From contig DWYV01000023.1 of NCBI GenBank assembly GCA_019118525.1, positions 1 through 64,000 on the forward strand: DNA of 64,000 nucleotides. Reading direction: 5' to 3'. This DNA is from Candidatus Bariatricus faecipullorum (GTDB lineage: Bacteria; Bacillota; Clostridia; Lachnospirales; Lachnospiraceae). Positions 1 to 8,782 of the stretch are shown piece after piece (within the stretch, counting starts at the first letter, position 1; each line of letters begins with the position of its first letter). The translations under genes and the position numbers were made by a program. Under the pieces are notes generated by a model that worked only from the letters and a program-made list of their open reading frames with translations, had not been told where the DNA came from and made no database searches.

Positions 1-30
1 GGTACGGGCCGGCCCGTACCCGTCCCCGAC
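1..30. repeat. REP-like palindromic element, copy A (cut by window edge)
   Basis: This is the right part of the dispersed GC-rich palindrome found at five other places in the window. The visible bases hold the centre (GGGCC/GGCCC) and the full right arm ending GTACCCGTCCCC followed by GAC. The left end of the stem lies outside the window. Unlike the other copies, no GAATTG tail follows: after CCCCGAC the sequence runs straight into the thiS ribosome binding site. Confidence 0.8.
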
Positions 31-44
31 GGAAAGGAGAAGGT

Positions 45-242
45 ATGATTCAGGTAAATGGAAACCCGGAAGAAATCCGGGAAGGAATGACGCTGGAGGA
101 GTATGTGAAGGAAAAAGGCTACCGCCTGGACCGGATTGCGGTGGAGCGCAATGGGGAGATTGTTCCGAAAGCGAAGTATCCGGAAGTGATTCTGTGCCCC
201 GGCGACAAGCTGGAAGTGGTAAGTTTTGTAGGAGGGGGGTAA
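45..242 (+). CDS. thiS: Sulfur carrier protein ThiS
   Basis: This is a 65-residue ubiquitin-fold protein that carries sulfur as a C-terminal thiocarboxylate for formation of the thiamin thiazole ring. It starts [11 protein letters not shown] and ends in a run of glycines (FVGGG); the family needs a terminal Gly-Gly, which ThiF adenylates. An AAGGAG ribosome binding site lies just upstream. It is first of five tightly packed thiamin genes (thiS-thiF-thiG-thiH-tenI), so its partners are all next door. The three terminal glycines instead of two are a small oddity. Confidence 0.95.
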   Translation: MIQVNGNPEEIREGMTLEEYVKEKGYRLDRIAVERNGEIVPKAKYPEVILCPGDKLEVVSFVGGG

Positions 243-282
243 CAGGGGCTGATAAGGAACTGACAGGGAGGGAGTGAATCCT

Positions 283-936
283 ATGGAAGTAAGCAGAGAG
301 GATATCTGGCAGGCGCTCTGTGAGCGCCATTCGGAGGCGAATCAGCAGAAGCTGGCCGGGGCCCGGGTGGCGGTGGCGGGCCTGGGCGGTCTGGGCTCGA
401 ATATCGCGCTGGCCCTGGCGAGAGCCGGAGTGGGGCATCTGCTGCTGGTGGATTTTGACCGGGTGGATGTAAGCAACCTGAACCGGCAGCAGTATTTTAT
501 CCGCCATCTTGGACAGTACAAGACGGACGCGCTTAGGGAAATTCTGAAAGAGGTCAATCCCTGGCTGGATATCCGGACCGTGTGCCGGAAGGTGACGGAG
601 AAGGACATCCGGGAACTTTTCGGGGAATACGACTATATCTGCGAGGCCTTTGACCGGGCGGAGCAGAAGGCCATGCTGGTAAATGCAGTCCTGGAGCAGC
701 TTCCGGGGAAAACACTGATTGCGGCCAGCGGAATGGCCGGATATGGAAAAAGCAATGAGATACAGACCAGAAAAATCACCCCGCATTTTTATCTCTGCGG
801 GGACCGGGTTTCGGAGTCCACGCCGGAAAAACCGGGAGAGGGGCTGATGGCCCCCAGGGTGGCCCTGTGCGCCGCTCACCAGGCAAACCTGGTACTGGAA
901 CTGATATTAGGAAAGGAAGGAACAGACAATGAGTAA
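283..936 (+). CDS. thiF: ThiS adenylyltransferase ThiF (short form)
   Basis: This E1-like enzyme adenylates the C-terminal glycine of ThiS before sulfur transfer. The 217-residue protein shows the nucleotide-binding loop GLGGLG at about residues 33-38, then [14 protein letters not shown], both typical of the ThiF/MoeB/HesA fold. It lacks the paired CxxC zinc motifs of larger MoeB-type members, as expected for the short clostridial form (family 2). A GTG at 274 is in frame but would overlap the GGGAGGGAG ribosome binding site, so ATG 283 is the better start. The last bases overlap thiG by 8 nt, suggesting coupled translation. Confidence 0.93.
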   Translation: MEVSREDIWQALCERHSEANQQKLAGARVAVAGLGGLGSNIALALARAGVGHLLLVDFDRVDVSNLNRQQYFIRHLGQYKTDALREILKEVNPWLDIRTVCRKVTEKDIRELFGEYDYICEAFDRAEQKAMLVNAVLEQLPGKTLIAASGMAGYGKSNEIQTRKITPHFYLCGDRVSESTPEKPGEGLMAPRVALCAAHQANLVLELILGKEGTDNE

Positions 937-1705
937 CACAAAAGACACATGGAAATTAGGAGCACACGAATTTACGTCCCGCTTTATTCTGGGATCCGGG
1001 AAATACTCCCTGGAACTGATTCAGGCTGCCGTAGAACAGGCGGGAGCCCAGATTGTCACCATGGCCCTGCGCCGGGCAAACGAAGGCGGTCTGGCCAACA
1101 TCCTGGATTATATTCCGGAAAACGTGACCCTGCTTCCCAACACCTCCGGAGCGAGAAATGCAGAAGAGGCCGTGCGGATTGCCCACCTTTCCCGGGAAGT
1201 CTGCGGCAGTGATTTTGTCAAAATCGAAATCATGCGGGACTCCAAATATCTGCTTCCGGACAATTATGAGACGGCAAAGGCCACAGAAATTCTGGCAAAA
1301 GAAGGCTATGTGGTCATGCCCTACATGTATCCGGACCTGAATGCGGCCCGGGACATGGAAAACGCAGGAGCAGCCTGCATTATGCCCCTTGGCGCGCCTA
1401 TCGGCTCCAACAAAGGACTCTGCACGAAAGAGTTTATCCAGATTCTGATTGATGAGATTGACCTGCCCATTATCGTGGACGCCGGAATCGGCCGCCCTTC
1501 CCAGGCCTGCGAGGCCATGGAGATGGGAGCGGCAGCAGTTATGGCAAATACGGCAATCGCCACGGCAGGGGACGTTCCGGCCATGGCAGAGGCTTTCAGA
1601 AAAGCCGTGGAAGCAGGCCGGACAGCTTACCTCTCCGGACTGGGAAGAGTGATGGAAAAAGGCGGCAGCGCGTCTTCCCCGCTGACCGGATATCTGCAGG
1701 ACTAG
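929..1705 (+). CDS. thiG: Thiazole synthase ThiG
   Basis: ThiG condenses 1-deoxyxylulose 5-phosphate, ThiS thiocarboxylate and dehydroglycine into the thiazole phosphate moiety of thiamin. The 258-residue protein has the family's usual length and TIM-barrel motifs: FILGSGKY near the N-terminus, TLLPNTSGA, the probable Schiff-base lysine at Lys98 in [17 protein letters not shown], and [11 protein letters not shown] with AVMANTAIA in the phosphate-binding part. A GGAAAGGAAGG ribosome binding site lies inside the end of thiF. It precedes thiH, which supplies dehydroglycine. Confidence 0.97.
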   Translation: MSNTKDTWKLGAHEFTSRFILGSGKYSLELIQAAVEQAGAQIVTMALRRANEGGLANILDYIPENVTLLPNTSGARNAEEAVRIAHLSREVCGSDFVKIEIMRDSKYLLPDNYETAKATEILAKEGYVVMPYMYPDLNAARDMENAGAACIMPLGAPIGSNKGLCTKEFIQILIDEIDLPIIVDAGIGRPSQACEAMEMGAAAVMANTAIATAGDVPAMAEAFRKAVEAGRTAYLSGLGRVMEKGGSASSPLTGYLQD

Positions 1706-1717
1706 GAGGGAAACAGC

Positions 1718-2935
1718 ATGAGCACGGAAAACCACGTAAATGAAAGCATTTTAAGCGATGAAATCCGGGAACACCAGAAAGAAAACCGGATTGACCATAT
1801 GAAATATCTTCCGGACATGGAGGATATCGGCTCCGAAGTAATGGACCGGGTTATCCGGGAAATGAACGCCTACGATTACAGCCGGTATACAGAGGCAGAC
1901 GTAAGAAGGGCGCTGGCCCATGACAACCGGAACCTGGAGGACCTGGGAGCCCTGCTTTCCCCGGCGGCCCTCCCCCTGCTGGAAGAAATTGCCCAGTGCG
2001 CGAAAAAAGAAAAGGAAAAACATTTTGGCAACTCGGTCATGATGTTTACCCCCCTCTACATAGCCAACTACTGTGAAAATTACTGCATTTACTGCGGCTT
2101 TAACTGCCATAACAGGATTCGCCGGGCCCAGTTAAATCCGGCGGAAATCGAGCAGGAAATGGCGGCCATCGCCAAAAGCGGGCTCCAGGAAATTCTGATT
2201 CTTACCGGGGAGAGCCGGAGCAAATCCACGGTGGAATACATCGGCGAGGCCTGCAAAATCGCCCGGAAATATTTCCGGGTCATCGGTCTGGAAGTCTACC
2301 CCATGAACTCCGACGAGTATGCCTACCTTCACGAATGCGGCGTGGATTATGTAACCGTATTCCAGGAAACCTACAATTCCGACAAGTACGAGACCCTGCA
2401 CCTGGCCGGCCACAAGCGGATTTTCCCCTACCGGCTGAACGCCCAGGAGCGGGCCTTAAAAGGCGGAATGCGGGGCGTGGGATTCGCGGCCCTGCTGGGA
2501 CTGGATGATTTCCGGAAGGACGCCTACGCCACGGCGGTCCACGCCTGGCTGCTGCAGAAAAAATATCCCCATGCGGAGATTGCTTTTTCCTGCCCCAGAC
2601 TCCGGCCCATCATAAACAACGACAAGATTAACCCCATGGATGTACACGAGGCCCAGCTGCTTCAGGTCGTCTGTGCCTACCGGCTGTTTATGCCCTTTGC
2701 CAGCATCACCATCTCTACCAGAGAGTGCGCCCGGGTGCGGGACAACCTGGTAAATATCGCGGCCACAAAGATTTCAGCCGGAGTCAGCACCGGAATCGGT
2801 GAGCATGTGGAGGACCTGGAAGACAAAGGAGACGAGCAGTTTGAAATCTCCGACGGACGCTCGGTAAAAGAAGTGTACGACGATTTGGAAAAACTGCACC
2901 TGCAGCCGGTAATGGCGGAGTATGTCTATGTGTAA
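1718..2935 (+). CDS. thiH: 2-iminoacetate synthase ThiH (radical SAM)
   Basis: ThiH cleaves tyrosine into dehydroglycine (2-iminoacetate) and p-cresol using S-adenosylmethionine and an oxygen-sensitive [4Fe-4S] cluster. The 405-residue protein carries the radical-SAM motif CENYCIYC, with the cluster cysteines at 119, 123 and 126, followed by GFNCHN. Choice of ThiH over the oxygen-dependent glycine oxidase ThiO fits an anaerobe. The AGGAGG ribosome binding site overlaps the end of thiG, and the gene end overlaps tenI by 14 nt. Confidence 0.97.
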   Translation: MSTENHVNESILSDEIREHQKENRIDHMKYLPDMEDIGSEVMDRVIREMNAYDYSRYTEADVRRALAHDNRNLEDLGALLSPAALPLLEEIAQCAKKEKEKHFGNSVMMFTPLYIANYCENYCIYCGFNCHNRIRRAQLNPAEIEQEMAAIAKSGLQEILILTGESRSKSTVEYIGEACKIARKYFRVIGLEVYPMNSDEYAYLHECGVDYVTVFQETYNSDKYETLHLAGHKRIFPYRLNAQERALKGGMRGVGFAALLGLDDFRKDAYATAVHAWLLQKKYPHAEIAFSCPRLRPIINNDKINPMDVHEAQLLQVVCAYRLFMPFASITISTRECARVRDNLVNIAATKISAGVSTGIGEHVEDLEDKGDEQFEISDGRSVKEVYDDLEKLHLQPVMAEYVYV

Positions 2936-3521
2936 AAAAGAAGAAAAAAATCTCTGGGCAGACGTCATGGTGGTGACAAACCGGCGGCTTTCCGTCCGGC
3001 CGTTTCTGGAACAGGTGGAGCGGATCTGCCGGCACCGCCCAGCCGGCATCATCCTCCGGGAAAAGGACCTTCCGGAAAAGGAGTATGAAAAACTGGCGGC
3101 AGAGGTCCGGGAAATCTGCCAGTCCTGCCAGGTTCTCCTGGTGTACCACAGCTTTATCCGTGCGGCCCGGCGGTCCGGAATCCGGGCCATTCATCTGCCG
3201 CTGGCGGCGCTGGAAGAAAGCCCTGCCGGAGAACTGGCCCGGGAGTTTGCGGTGCTGGGAGTGTCGGTGCACTCCCGGGAAGAGGCGTGCCGGGCAGAAG
3301 CCCTGGGGGCTACCTACCTGACGGCAGGACACGTCTATGCCACGGACTGCAAAAAAGGACTCCCTCCCAGGGGAACAGACTTCCTGCGGGAAGTCTGCGG
3401 CGCGGTCCACATTCCTGTATTCGGAATCGGCGGTATCCGGCTGGAACAGACACAGATAGAAGAGGTAAAAAGCTGCGGGGCGGCAGGAGCCTGCGTCATG
3501 TCCGCAGCCATGGAACTATAA
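2922..3521 (+). CDS. tenI: TenI/ThiE family protein, probable thiazole tautomerase
   Basis: This 199-residue TIM-barrel protein belongs to the ThiE/TenI superfamily. ThiE joins HMP-PP and thiazole phosphate to make thiamin phosphate; TenI isomerises the ThiG product to the aromatic thiazole. The segment GHVYATDCKKG at residues 136-146 closely matches the signature I remember for Bacillus TenI (GHVFETDCKKG) rather than the GPxFxTxTK motif of ThiE, so tautomerase is favoured. Position at the end of a thiS-F-G-H operon fits either role. It overlaps thiH by 14 nt and is followed directly by a terminator. Confidence 0.75.
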   Translation: MSMCKKEEKNLWADVMVVTNRRLSVRPFLEQVERICRHRPAGIILREKDLPEKEYEKLAAEVREICQSCQVLLVYHSFIRAARRSGIRAIHLPLAALEESPAGELAREFAVLGVSVHSREEACRAEALGATYLTAGHVYATDCKKGLPPRGTDFLREVCGAVHIPVFGIGGIRLEQTQIEEVKSCGAAGACVMSAAMEL

Positions 3522-3539
3522 GAAAAACAGAGGGAAAGA

Positions 3540-3566
3540 GACGGCCTGCCAAGGGCCGTCTTTTTT
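3540..3566 (+). terminator. Intrinsic terminator of the thi operon
   Basis: A perfect 7-bp GC-rich stem (GACGGCC/GGCCGTC) with a 7-nt loop is followed by TTTTTT. It lies 19 nt after the tenI stop codon. Confidence 0.9.
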
Positions 3567-3645
3567 CGGTTCGGCTTTTCAGAACCGGGGAAATATGTTA
3601 CCATAAGGGGAGGTGAGGGGGACCAGAAGAAAGAAGGAAGTATAA

Positions 3646-4470
3646 ATGATACGATTACTTGCGGTAGATATGGACGGCACCTGCCTGGACAGGCGAAGCC
3701 GTTTGACGGATAAAACACTGCGCGCGCTGAAAAAAGCCGCGGATGCCGGAATACTGGTGGTTCCTGCCACGGGCAGGGCGCTGACCTGCCTGCCTCATAA
3801 GCTGGCGGGACGGACGGATATATACAGATATGTCATCAGCTCCAACGGGGCAAGACTGACAGACTGCAACACCTGGAACAGCCTCTCGGAGGCCATGATA
3901 CCGAAAGAGGACGCCCTGTCGCTTTTGAAGCAGGTCCGGAAGGAAAAGCTGGGCGTGACCTCCCATATCCGGTACCAGTACCTGCTTCAGGGAAGAAATC
4001 TGGTGGCCATGGGGCGGCTGATTTACGGAAAAGACGCCGGAGGCGTTTACCATGTAAAGAACATGGTGGAGACAGTGGAAAAAACCCATTACGGAGTGGA
4101 GGAACTGCAGTTTTATTTTCTCGCTCCCTCCTCCCGGGAACGCATTCGGCAGATACTGGAGGGGTATCCCTCCCTGCAGGCCGCTTATACAAAGATATAC
4201 GTGGAAGTATTTTCAAAAAAAGCCTCCAAAGGGAAAGCACTGGCGGACCTCCAGGATATTCTGGGTATCTCCCAGGAAGAGACGGCCTGTATCGGGGACG
4301 GGGAAAACGACCTCTCCCTGTTTGAAGTAAGCGGCCTGAGGATGGCAGTGGGAAATGCGGTTCCGGAGCTGAAAGAACATGCGGACATTGTGCTGCCGGG
4401 AAACCAGAAGGATGGGGCGGCCACAGGAATTGAGAAGATTTTACAGATGAGACAGGGAGGAACAAGATGA
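3646..4470 (+). CDS. Cof-type HAD-superfamily sugar phosphatase
   Basis: This 274-residue protein is a class IIB (Cof-like) HAD hydrolase, a family that mostly removes phosphate from sugar phosphates, flavin mononucleotide and related small molecules. The nucleophile motif DMDGT sits at residues 8-12 and the Mg-binding motif GDGENDLSLF lies near residue 216; VGNAVPELK is the usual downstream match. The exact substrate cannot be read from sequence. Its last four bases (ATGA) overlap the start of the acetyltransferase gene, and it opens a four-gene overlapping cluster. Confidence 0.9.
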   Translation: MIRLLAVDMDGTCLDRRSRLTDKTLRALKKAADAGILVVPATGRALTCLPHKLAGRTDIYRYVISSNGARLTDCNTWNSLSEAMIPKEDALSLLKQVRKEKLGVTSHIRYQYLLQGRNLVAMGRLIYGKDAGGVYHVKNMVETVEKTHYGVEELQFYFLAPSSRERIRQILEGYPSLQAAYTKIYVEVFSKKASKGKALADLQDILGISQEETACIGDGENDLSLFEVSGLRMAVGNAVPELKEHADIVLPGNQKDGAATGIEKILQMRQGGTR

Positions 4471-5066
4471 CACTGGAAGAACAGAGACAGTTTATCCTGA
4501 GCGGAGCCATGTACAACGATTTGACGCAGGAACTGGTGCAGGCCCGGGAGCGGGCGGTGCGTCTGACCACGGCCTACAGCGAAAGCTACGGACAGCCCCA
4601 AAAGGAGCGGGAAAAAATCCTGAAAGAACTGCTGGGGTCTGTAGGAGAAAACCCATATTTTGAACCGGGATTCCGCTGCGAATTCGGTTATAATATTTCC
4701 ATTGGAAATCATTTCTACGCCAATTTCGACTGCGTGATGCTGGACGGAGGCGGGATTGAAATTGGAGACAACGTGCTGTTTGGCCCCAGGGTGGGAATTT
4801 ACACTTCCAATCATGCCCTGGACGCCGAAGAGCGGATGGCCGGCGCCTGCTATGCCAAAAAAGTAACCATTGGAAACCGGGTCTGGATTGGCGCGGGAGT
4901 CCATATCAATCAGGGCGTGACCATCGGCGATAATACGGTGATTGGCTCCGGAAGCGTGGTGACGTCGGATATCCCGGCAAACGTGGTGGCCGCAGGCGTG
5001 CCCTGCCGGGTCATCCGGGAGATTACGGAAAAAGACAAAACTGGTTATACAGGAGAGATTCGATGA
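4467..5066 (+). CDS. Sugar O-acetyltransferase (Maa/LacA/NodL type)
   Basis: This 199-residue left-handed beta-helix enzyme uses acetyl-CoA to acetylate a sugar hydroxyl. The N-terminal cap includes LSGAMYNDLTQEL, typical of maltose/galactoside acetyltransferases. Hexapeptide repeats dominate the C-terminal half, including VTIGNRVWIGAGV and VTIGDNTVIGSGSVVT, ending with the CoA-site motif GVPCRVIREI. The catalytic histidine is probably that in YTSNHALDAEER. Family members often act as detoxifiers of sugars. It overlaps the genes on both sides by 4 nt. Confidence 0.92.
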   Translation: MTLEEQRQFILSGAMYNDLTQELVQARERAVRLTTAYSESYGQPQKEREKILKELLGSVGENPYFEPGFRCEFGYNISIGNHFYANFDCVMLDGGGIEIGDNVLFGPRVGIYTSNHALDAEERMAGACYAKKVTIGNRVWIGAGVHINQGVTIGDNTVIGSGSVVTSDIPANVVAAGVPCRVIREITEKDKTGYTGEIR

Positions 5067-5884
5067 AAATCATTACGCTGATAGAGAATACGGAAGGACG
5101 CCCCGGCTGCCGGACGGAGCATGGCCTCAGCTTTTATGTGGAGGCAGAAAAGCACAGGCTTCTGGCTGACACCGGAGCCAGCGGAGCTTTCCTGGAAAAC
5201 GCCCGGCTCCTGGGCGTGGATATGAAAAACGTGGACACGGTGGTGCTCAGCCACGGGCATTATGACCATGCGGGCGGTGTCCTGGATTTTGTAAAACAGA
5301 ATCCGGAGGCCAGAATCTATCTTCAGCGGCAGGCGGAAGAGCCTTATTATCATGTCAGAAAAGAAGGAAGAAAATATATTGGCATGGCGCCGGAAATACG
5401 GGAGCTGCCACAGTGCATCCCGCTGGACGGAGATTTCCGGATAGATGAAGAGCTGTTTCTGTTTTCCGGAATCCGGGGGCGGAAATTCTGGCCGGAGGGA
5501 AACCGGGAGCTGAAACGGCTGAAAGACGGTGCGCTGGTGCAGGATACTTTTGCCCATGAGCAGTGCCTGGTTATAACGGAAAAGGACAGAAGGATTCTGA
5601 TTTCAGGGTGTGCCCATAACGGCATTCTGAACATTCTGGAACGGTTCCGGGAGCTGTTCCATGCCTGGCCGGACGCTGTGCTCAGCGGATTTCATATGAA
5701 GCAGGAGGGCGCATTCTCACCGGAGCAGGAATACATCATCCGGGAAACCGCAGAAACCCTGAAAGAAATGGGAATGCCCTGCTTTACCGGCCACTGCACC
5801 GGAGAGCATGCTTATCGACTGATGAAAAACATTATGGGAGAACAGCTTCAGGCTATGGGAAGCGGAAGGGAGATACGAATATGA
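5063..5884 (+). CDS. MBL-fold metallo-hydrolase
   Basis: The 273-residue protein has the metallo-beta-lactamase metal site LSHGHYDHAGG with His64, His66, Asp68 and His69, then further ligand histidines in ISGCAHNG and FTGHCTGEHA. The overall layout, starting with TLIENTEG and an early LADTGAS, resembles archaeal-type dihydropterin/MptA-associated and related MBL proteins annotated as 7,8-dihydropterin-6-methyl synthase-like. The substrate is unknown. ATGA overlaps link it to both neighbours. Confidence 0.88.
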   Translation: MKIITLIENTEGRPGCRTEHGLSFYVEAEKHRLLADTGASGAFLENARLLGVDMKNVDTVVLSHGHYDHAGGVLDFVKQNPEARIYLQRQAEEPYYHVRKEGRKYIGMAPEIRELPQCIPLDGDFRIDEELFLFSGIRGRKFWPEGNRELKRLKDGALVQDTFAHEQCLVITEKDRRILISGCAHNGILNILERFRELFHAWPDAVLSGFHMKQEGAFSPEQEYIIRETAETLKEMGMPCFTGHCTGEHAYRLMKNIMGEQLQAMGSGREIRI

Positions 5885-6582
5885 AACCGGTAATCGGAGT
5901 AATGCCCTTGTGGGATGAAGAAAAGGACAGTATATGGATGCTGCCCGGATATATGGATGGAATCAGCCAGGCAGGCGGGATTCCGGTTATCTTTCCTTTT
6001 ACCGTAGACAGGGAAGAAACAGAACAGCTTGTAAACATGTGCGATGGCTTTCTCTTTACCGGAGGCCAGGACGTGGCTTCCGAATTATACGGAGAACAGC
6101 CACTGGAAGGGCTGACCGTGGACTGCCCGAAGCGGGACGGCATGGAGGCTCTGGTACTGGAACAGGCCATGGCCCTGAAAAAACCATTGCTGGGAATCTG
6201 CAGGGGAATGCAGTTTATCAATGTCATGCTGGGAGGAACACTTTATCAGGATCTGCCCCTTCAGAAGCCCTCGGAGACTGTTCATTACCAGAAAGAACCC
6301 GGCGGAGTTCCCACTCACCGGGTAAGGATAATGGAACATACACCTCTGGCAGAGCTTCTGCGGAAAGAGGAACTGGAAGTAAACAGCCGCCATCACCAGG
6401 CGGTGAAGAAACTGGGAGAGGGACTAAAAGTCATGGCCCTTTCCGCCGACGGCCTGACAGAGGCAGCCTGGTACCCGGAGTATCCCTTTCTGTGGCTGCT
6501 GCAGTGGCACCCGGAATATCTCTGTGACAAAGACGAAAACAGCCGGGCTCTGTTTGCCCGCTTTGTACAGTCCATGCAGTAA
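5881..6582 (+). CDS. Class I glutamine amidotransferase-like hydrolase (gamma-Glu-GABA hydrolase family)
   Basis: This 233-residue protein belongs to the peptidase C26/PuuD-type family that hydrolyses gamma-glutamyl amide bonds. The nucleophile elbow LGICRGMQ places the catalytic cysteine at residue 107; LQWHPEY supplies His210 and Glu212 of the triad. Stand-alone members act on gamma-glutamyl-GABA or related compounds, but no putrescine pathway genes lie nearby, so the substrate is open. It is last of four overlapping genes. Confidence 0.88.
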   Translation: MKPVIGVMPLWDEEKDSIWMLPGYMDGISQAGGIPVIFPFTVDREETEQLVNMCDGFLFTGGQDVASELYGEQPLEGLTVDCPKRDGMEALVLEQAMALKKPLLGICRGMQFINVMLGGTLYQDLPLQKPSETVHYQKEPGGVPTHRVRIMEHTPLAELLRKEELEVNSRHHQAVKKLGEGLKVMALSADGLTEAAWYPEYPFLWLLQWHPEYLCDKDENSRALFARFVQSMQ

Positions 6583-6639
6583 GAGGTCAGGACAGTGTGC
6601 ATTCAGATTACAAGTGGAGTGAAAAAGGAGAAGAAACAT

Positions 6640-7176
6640 ATGACAACAGAACAGGTTGCGCCTTTGATGCGACCCATTATGGGAGGAATCGGACTGGCTT
6701 TTTTCCTGGTGGGGCTCATTGTTTATATTTATGAAAAGCGGAAAACCGCCAACTGTAAGGCGGAAACATCAGGAATTGTAATTGCTTATAATTTTACAGG
6801 CGGAGCGCCCCTTCCCGTTGTGGAATATCAGGTGGATGGCCGGGCCTATAGAGAAAAGCATTACTGCTACCAGGTCATTACGATAAAGAAAGAGGGACAG
6901 CCCCGCGCAGAATTTTCCGGCGCGCGGGATGTGTATATGGACGAGAACTGTGCGATGCACGTCAGAAGAGACCCTTCCATCAATTATGTGGAAGCCGCGG
7001 AACGGCTCTGGAAACCGGGGTCGGCCCTGCCGGTATACTATAACCCGAAAAAACCGGACCAGGCCTATGTGGGCAGAAAGCCCTGGAAATTTCCGGTGAT
7101 GAGCCGCACGTTTATGATTACGGGAATCGCTGTGGCGCTGCTCGGACTGGCAGTCAGCCTGATGGCGACTTTGTGA
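6640..7176 (+). CDS. DUF3592-like membrane protein, paralogue 1
   Basis: The function is unknown. The 178-residue protein has an N-terminal transmembrane helix (IMGGIGLAFFLVGLIVYIY), a beta-rich soluble middle with GGAPLPVVEYQVDG and LPVYYNPKKPDQAYV, and a C-terminal helix (MITGIAVALLGLAVSLM). This two-helix layout and the YNPxxP motif resemble DUF3592 proteins. ATG 6640 has a clean AAAGGAG ribosome binding site, so an upstream in-frame GTG at 6595 is not used here. The next gene encodes a clear paralogue in the same layout. Confidence 0.75.
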   Translation: MTTEQVAPLMRPIMGGIGLAFFLVGLIVYIYEKRKTANCKAETSGIVIAYNFTGGAPLPVVEYQVDGRAYREKHYCYQVITIKKEGQPRAEFSGARDVYMDENCAMHVRRDPSINYVEAAERLWKPGSALPVYYNPKKPDQAYVGRKPWKFPVMSRTFMITGIAVALLGLAVSLMATL

Positions 7177-7222
7177 TACTGGCTTTGTGATACCAGGAAA
7201 AAGAGTCTTGGAGGGATGAGAA

Positions 7223-7735
7223 ATGGCAAAAGAACAGGCAGGACTTCTGATACTGGCAGTTCTGGGAGGAATGGGACTGGTTATGCTGGTCATCGGGATT
7301 CTGATTCTGGTGCTGGACAGAAGGAAAAAGGCGGCCTGCACCGGACAGACGGTGGGAACCGTGGTAAAATACAGTTATCTCAATGGCGCGCCTCTTCCGG
7401 TGGCCGCCTACACGGTGGGCGGTGTCCCATACCAGAAAAAGCGCTACTGCCGGGCGGTGATTACCGTTAGAAGAACCGGGAAGAAGTCCCGGGTCTGGAT
7501 GGATGAGAAGGATACCATACATGTGCATGGCGGGACCGTGATAAACCTGCGTGCATGGGCGGAGCAGCTGTGGCCGATGGGGTCGCCGGTAACCGTATAT
7601 TTTAACCCGGAGAAGCCGAAGCAGGCTTATGTGGAACGGATTCCCCAGAAGAGTTCCTTTGTAGGATGGTTTTTTCTCTGGATGGGGCTGGGATTTGTTC
7701 TCGTGGGGCTGCTTTTCTGGTTTTTCCTGCGGTAA
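7223..7735 (+). CDS. DUF3592-like membrane protein, paralogue 2
   Basis: This is a 170-residue paralogue of the preceding protein: the same N-terminal helix, the same NGAPLPVAAYTVGG and VTVYFNPEKPKQAYV motifs, and a C-terminal helix (FVGWFFLWMGLGFVLVGLLF). The pair arose by tandem duplication and has diverged mainly in the soluble domain. No enzymatic motif is visible. The gene begins at ATG 7223 after a GGAGGGATGAG ribosome binding site. Confidence 0.75.
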   Translation: MAKEQAGLLILAVLGGMGLVMLVIGILILVLDRRKKAACTGQTVGTVVKYSYLNGAPLPVAAYTVGGVPYQKKRYCRAVITVRRTGKKSRVWMDEKDTIHVHGGTVINLRAWAEQLWPMGSPVTVYFNPEKPKQAYVERIPQKSSFVGWFFLWMGLGFVLVGLLFWFFLR

Positions 7736-7777
7736 CAGTCTGCCCGGGAAGCGGGCAGAAGAAACAGAGGCGGAAAC

Positions 7778-8782
7778 ATGAAACTGCGAAGATACATAGA
7801 ATCCGACTGCCAGGAACTGGCAGTGCTTTTTTATGAGACCGTACATGCAGTCAATATCCGGGATTATACGAAGGAGCAGGTGGACGCATGGGCTACGGGT
7901 CATGTAGACCTGGAGGCATGGAACCGCTCCTTCCTGGAACACGATACGGTAGTTGCTGTGGAAGGAGAAACGGTTACAGGATTTGGAGACATGGACGCCG
8001 GCGGATACCTGGACAGACTCTATGTGCATAAGGACTGGCAGGGAAAAGGTATTGCTGCAGAAATCTGCCGGAAACTGGAGAAGAACTGTCCTGCCGGGCG
8101 GTTTACCACCCACGCGTCGATTACCGCCAGACCCTTTTTTGAAAGCCGGGGCTACCGGGTGGTAAAAGAGCAGCAGGTGGAGCGGGAAGGCGTATCTTTG
8201 ACGAACTATGTAATGGAAAAAGTGAATATACTGGGAATAAGAGACGGATACACTCTGCGGGCCGCAAAGAAAGACGATGTGGCGGCTTATCTGGACGGAT
8301 TTTTTCCGGTGGAGGAAGAGACGGCCAGGCTGACCGGATGCCGGAGGGATTTTACCAGGGAAGAGGTAGAACATTTTTTCCTCCGCTGTATCCGGGACCG
8401 GAGCAGGCAGGACTTCCTGATAGAGGCTCCGGACGGGCGGATTGCAGGAGAGAGTGTGATTCACGAGGTGAACAGGGAGACGGGGAACGCCGGGTTCCGG
8501 ATTGCCCTGTTTGGTGCCTGCGACCGGGGAAAGGGTCTGGGACGCTGGGCAGTGGAAAAGACAAGGGATTTTGCGTTTGAAAATATGGGACTTCAGCGCC
8601 TGGAGCTGGAGGTGTTTTCCTTCAATCCCCGGGCCCGGAAGATTTACGGAGAAGCCGGATTCCGGCAGGAAGAGGTGCTTCCAGGAGCGGCGAAGGACGG
8701 GGACAGCCCGGGAGATATCATTTGTATGGCGATAACAGAAAAGGAATGGAGAGAAATCAGGAGAAAAGGAGTGCCAAAATGA
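7778..8782 (+). CDS. Tandem GNAT-domain N-acetyltransferase
   Basis: The 334-residue protein joins two GNAT domains. The first (about residues 1-145) has the acetyl-CoA loop VHKDWQGKGIAAEI and the phenotypically conserved ARPFFESRGYRVV. The second (about 155-334) resembles RimJ/RimL enzymes, with CDRGKGLGRWAVEKT and FSFNPRARKIYGEAGF. GNAT enzymes acetylate amines on small molecules or proteins; neither substrate can be assigned. The stop codon overlaps the start of the MATE gene (ATGA). Confidence 0.85.
   Translation: MKLRRYIESDCQELAVLFYETVHAVNIRDYTKEQVDAWATGHVDLEAWNRSFLEHDTVVAVEGETVTGFGDMDAGGYLDRLYVHKDWQGKGIAAEICRKLEKNCPAGRFTTHASITARPFFESRGYRVVKEQQVEREGVSLTNYVMEKVNILGIRDGYTLRAAKKDDVAAYLDGFFPVEEETARLTGCRRDFTREEVEHFFLRCIRDRSRQDFLIEAPDGRIAGESVIHEVNRETGNAGFRIALFGACDRGKGLGRWAVEKTRDFAFENMGLQRLELEVFSFNPRARKIYGEAGFRQEEVLPGAAKDGDSPGDIICMAITEKEWREIRRKGVPK

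Noticed and set aside
1-44. TPP riboswitch before thiS
   Set aside because: The 44 bases before thiS hold only a REP-like palindrome and the ribosome binding site; no THI-box sequences are visible. A riboswitch could still lie upstream of the window.
7740-7758. Hairpin CTGCCCG/CGGGCAG before the double GNAT gene as a terminator
   Set aside because: It has no T-run (AAGAAACAG follows), so it is at most a weak mRNA structure.
8722-8778. N-terminal extension of the MATE transporter from ATG 8722
   Set aside because: The extension is polar, overlaps the GNAT gene by about 60 nt and has no ribosome binding site; ATG 8779 does.
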